Below are positions 62,786 to 64,000 of a stretch of DNA of 64,000 nt, one piece after another. The position numbers and the translations under genes are program-made. Numbering within the stretch: position 1 is the stretch's first letter; every line of letters begins with the position of its first letter. Source of the DNA: Acanthaster planci (lineage: Eukaryota > Echinodermata > Asteroidea > Valvatida > Acanthasteridae). The DNA lies in the NCBI RefSeq assembly GCF_001949145.1, contig NW_019091381.1, positions 1,662,524 through 1,726,523 on the forward strand. The letters run 5' to 3'. The notes below the pieces were generated by a model, which was not told the origin of the DNA, made no database searches, and saw only the letters and a list, made by a program, of their open reading frames with translations.

Positions 62786-64000
62786 ACTCACATGAACATC
62801 TGAACACATACAACTCCAACTTGTCTCATTTGCTTTACTTTTATTCCACGTGTAATCATATTGATATGTCGGTGGATGGGTATGATTGAGGTACATGCAT
62901 TAGCTTTAAGCCCCGATTGAAAATTGATATCTTGACAAGATACTGATAAACAACCCTGCCCTGATCAAATGTCCAGATTCATAGTACGCAGACATGTACA
63001 TTCCTCTGTGACATGTACATGTATCTCATCATTTGTTATGGATGCTGACCACCGTCACCTGAGGCATATTTGCATACTTGACTGTTTGTCTAGAGGCATA
63101 AAAAGGAAGGAGGGTACGTCTGTTCATGGCCCCGTGGCTTGCATTATGCAGAAACGCCTCTGGTTGGTATTGACCCGCTGTAGTCACTCATGCTGATCAA
63201 TGCAATTAAAGTTCCCTTTCACATTTCTGTACACTAGCCCTGTGAGTAGAGGTGCAGACGTGTAGTGTAAATTCGGCAGCAAGCATGTACATGAATTTGA
63301 ATAGGCTGTGGGCTAATTGATAGCATGGTCTCAGTATGCAATCAATGAATACCTATTTTTATGTGCAGCAGTCTGCCAGAAGTCCCTGTCCTCATTTCTG
63401 TATTTTGTGTGAGTCAAACGGTAAACGCTTTCAAGACTGACAGATGGTATTGCTCCTTTTTCATAACGATTAAAACCATTTTTGATTGACAATCATAGAA
63501 GACCGTTGCCATGGCTTTTCCTGCAAACAAAAGGAGCCAAAGTGTAATGTCCTTGTAATTATTTATTTGGCCATTCTGTTTGGCATGGATTTCATGTACG
63601 GGTAGCAATTTTTGCCGTGTTTAGTCAAGCCAATTCAATTAAGTCTTTGTACTCATTTTGCTGAAAACTGACGGGCTGATCTGCTTGAGTTTGAGAGTCT
63701 AGTTTCAAATATGCTAATTGTTTCTAATTGTTTCAACGTGTACATGTATACATATGCCCACTTGTATCAGATCTGATATGTACAGGTGCATATCGTACTG
63801 TCCATACCTTGTACAGTCAAATATTTGTACCAGCATGTGTAAAATTTTATGTCCTGTCATGCTCATGAATACCTGCTAAAATTTACTGTGTGTCCATTGG
63901 AGGTCGGAATAATGCATGTACCTTCCTCTTCATGGGTAGCACATGTAGATGTACATTTACATTGTATTGTGCAATGATTAATTACATGAAATGCGTATTT
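62786..64000. other. No recognised feature
   Basis: Sequence has many TGTACATGTA-type palindromic words and short frames. No exon, RNA gene or repeat boundary could be supported. Confidence 0.4.

Overview
This is a stretch of animal nuclear DNA, AT-rich, with small exons, GT-AG introns and many short non-autonomous transposons. No bacterial, viral or organellar genes were seen. A KCNE-type channel subunit, astacins with EGF and CUB domains, and tRNA-derived SINEs suggest an invertebrate deuterostome (echinoderm, hemichordate or amphioxus). That placement is inference; no species can be named.

Layout. 1-2900: repeats and unassigned DNA. 2902-3483 (+): a single-coding-exon KCNE-like potassium-channel beta subunit. 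3484-7895: no gene seen, one foldback repeat. 7896-13565 (+): a complete seven-exon DUSP12 (YVH1) phosphatase, 327 aa. 15227-19966 (-): astacin metalloprotease A, eleven exons, 442 aa. 24578-34995 (-): astacin metalloprotease B, eleven exons, 441 aa. The two are tandem paralogues with almost identical intron phases. 39395-54098 (-): STKLD1, a protein kinase fused to armadillo-like repeats, 21 exons found (618 codons) with the last exon not resolved. 55714-57565 (-): complete prefoldin subunit 6, 124 aa. 57693-57720 (+): a candidate first exon of a divergently transcribed, unidentified gene. The rest, to 64000, is repeats and unassigned DNA.

How they relate. The genes are ordinary neighbours, not an operon. 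DUSP12 and PFDN6 are housekeeping functions (a 60S-ribosome/stress phosphatase and a tubulin/actin chaperone subunit). The astacins are secreted zinc endopeptidases. The KCNE-like protein would modify a voltage-gated potassium channel. STKLD1 is of interest because its kinase motifs are intact here, whereas the human protein is a degenerate kinase.

Repeats: a 469-bp hAT-type element with a perfect 8-bp target duplication plus a second copy and a fragment; a TAA-flanked Harbinger-like MITE; two copies of a TA-flanked foldback; two tRNA-type SINEs; an 800-bp foldback built of 16-bp tandem units; a 25-bp minisatellite touching an STKLD1 exon; and several simple hairpins. All exon models were read by eye from splice signals, reading-frame continuity and family motifs.
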